36,179 nt of DNA from Deltaproteobacteria bacterium (GTDB lineage: Bacteria; Myxococcota; Myxococcia; Myxococcales; 40CM-4-68-19), in the NCBI GenBank assembly GCA_005879805.1, contig VBKL01000069.1, positions 1-36,179 of the forward strand, written 5' to 3'. Below, in pieces: positions 35,343 to 36,179 of this stretch. The position numbers and the translations under genes are program-made. The number at the start of each line of letters is the position of its first letter. Within the stretch, counting starts at the first letter, position 1. Under the pieces are notes generated by a model that saw only the letters and a program-made list of their open reading frames with translations, had not been told where the DNA came from and searched no databases.

Positions 35343-36179
35343 ATGCCGGAACTTCGCCGCGACCCCGTGGTGGACCGCTGGGTGATCATCGCGCCGGAGC
35401 GGGCCGACCGCCCCAACGCGCTGATCCGGGATTTCCAGCTCCCCGACGACGAGGACGGGTGCCCCTTCTGCCCGGGCAACGAGTTCCTGACGCCTCCCGA
35501 GATCGCGGCCCTGCGCGAGCAAGGCCGCTGGACGTGGCGCATCGTCCCGAACCGCTATCCGGCCCTGCGCACCGAGGAGCGGATGTCGCGCAAGGGGATC
35601 GGTCTCTACGACCGCGTCGCCGGCGTCGGCGCCCACGAAGTCATCATCGAGACCGACAGCCACAAGCAGCCGCTCCACGAGCTGCCCCTCCCCCGCATCT
35701 CGAGCGTCTTGCGAGCGGTGCAGGACCGCATCCTCGACCTCTCTCGCGACGTGAGGCTGCGGAGCATCGTCTTCTTCAAGAACAGCGGCGCGATCGCGGG
35801 CGGGTCGCTCTCCCACGCCCATTCGCAATTGCTCGCGCTACCCATCGTGCCCCTGGAATTGCAGCGCGAGCTCGAGGGCGCCCGCCGCCACTTCGAGGCG
35901 CGGGAGCGGTGCATCTACTGCGACGTGCTCGACCAGGAGATCGGCGACCGATCGCGGCTCGTCCTCGAAACGGACCTCTGCGTGGTGCTCGCCCCGTACG
36001 CGGCGCGCACGCCGTTCGAATTGCTCGTCCTCCCGCGCGAGCACCGCTCGGCCTTCGAGCGGTCCAGCGCCGAAGAGCTTTCCGCCCTCGCCTCCGCGCT
36101 GCGCACGGCGCTGCGCAAGCTCGATCTCGCGTTGGACCGGCCGGCCTACAACCTCTATCTGCACACCCTGCCGCTCCGC
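35343..36179 (+). CDS. galT: Galactose-1-phosphate uridylyltransferase, 5' part
   Basis: Exchanges UMP between UDP-glucose and galactose-1-phosphate in the Leloir pathway, or acts on a related sugar nucleotide. The window holds the first 279 codons from ATG 35343 (MPELRRDPVVDRWVIIAPER); an in-frame ATG at 35316 would add nine residues. Zinc ligands are in CPFCPGNE (Cys40, Cys43) and the active-site motif is SHAHSQL (H158-x-H160-x-Q162), preceded by VFFKNSGAIAGGSL. A second domain begins with ERCIYCDVLDQE. It is open to the window edge. Position behind glgC and the GH57 gene suggests sugar metabolism. Some GalT homologues with this start are ADP-glucose phosphorylases, so the substrate is not certain. 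Confidence 0.9.
   Translation, partial: MPELRRDPVVDRWVIIAPERADRPNALIRDFQLPDDEDGCPFCPGNEFLTPPEIAALREQGRWTWRIVPNRYPALRTEERMSRKGIGLYDRVAGVGAHEVIIETDSHKQPLHELPLPRISSVLRAVQDRILDLSRDVRLRSIVFFKNSGAIAGGSLSHAHSQLLALPIVPLELQRELEGARRHFEARERCIYCDVLDQEIGDRSRLVLETDLCVVLAPYAARTPFELLVLPREHRSAFERSSAEELSALASALRTALRKLDLALDRPAYNLYLHTLPLR

Noticed and set aside
31989-35828. 1279-codon open frame on the minus strand across glgC, the GH57 gene and galT
   Set aside because: The plus strand carries three recognisable enzymes over the same bases; the antisense translation is low-complexity and domain-free.

Overview
The window is a GC-rich stretch of a bacterial chromosome, gene-dense and with strongly GC-ending codons. 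Gene content (RNase J, a divergent membrane pyrophosphatase, an ExbB-ExbD-ExbD set, a che operon with a CheC-like phosphatase, hrcA-dnaK-dnaJ, larB-larC, several lipoproteins of unknown function) fits a deltaproteobacterium-type organism, most likely Myxococcota and perhaps near Anaeromyxobacter. That placement is an inference from gene style only. I saw no rRNA, tRNA, CRISPR array, integrase or IS transposase, and no gene-free stretch longer than 300 bases. The longest is 11864-12130, which holds a remarkable hexamer array.

Layout. 2-1990 (+): end of a DUF4149-like membrane protein, mreB, an EcsC-like protein. 7211-1992 (-): a tight run hppA, Lon-N domain protein, Cys-rich lipoprotein, queC, secreted dienelactone hydrolase. 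7400-8098 (+): lipoprotein. 9861-8099 (-): exbB, exbD, exbD. 10046-11863 (+): large unrecognised protein carrying an in-frame palindromic repeat. 11899-12120: mirror-image hexamer array. 18798-12131 (-): a seven-gene chemotaxis operon mcp-cheW-cheY-cheA-cheC-larB-larC whose genes mostly overlap by 1-4 bases. 18846-24378 (+): hrcA, a broken grpE, dnaK, dnaJ, and a lipoprotein whose N-terminus is built from two copies of the same repeat. 28352-24380 (-): rnj, truncated yajQ, truncated rimO, an unknown protein. 28423-36179 (+): uvrD/pcrA, adenosine deaminase, glgC, a GH57 hydrolase, galT (cut by the window end).

How the genes work together. The che operon encodes a compact signalling unit (receptor, coupling protein, kinase, response regulator, phosphatase) followed by two of the three nickel-pincer-cofactor genes. 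hrcA-grpE-dnaK-dnaJ is the heat-shock chaperone block. glgC-GH57-galT point to glycogen and sugar-nucleotide metabolism. ExbB/ExbD supply a proton-driven energy-transduction complex, and the pyrophosphatase pumps ions at the cost of PPi.

The most unusual signals are: (1) a 53-bp GC-rich palindromic element present in two proteins in two different reading frames, one of them as a tandem pair that forms the n-region of a lipoprotein signal peptide; (2) a 222-bp mirror-image array of GTTGAC/GTCAAC-type hexamers between two convergent genes; (3) three conserved loci (grpE, yajQ/rimO, the GH57 gene) that each lack an internal block estimated at roughly 150-250 bp, removing key functional residues. 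These last could be real decay or an assembly problem, and raw reads would decide.
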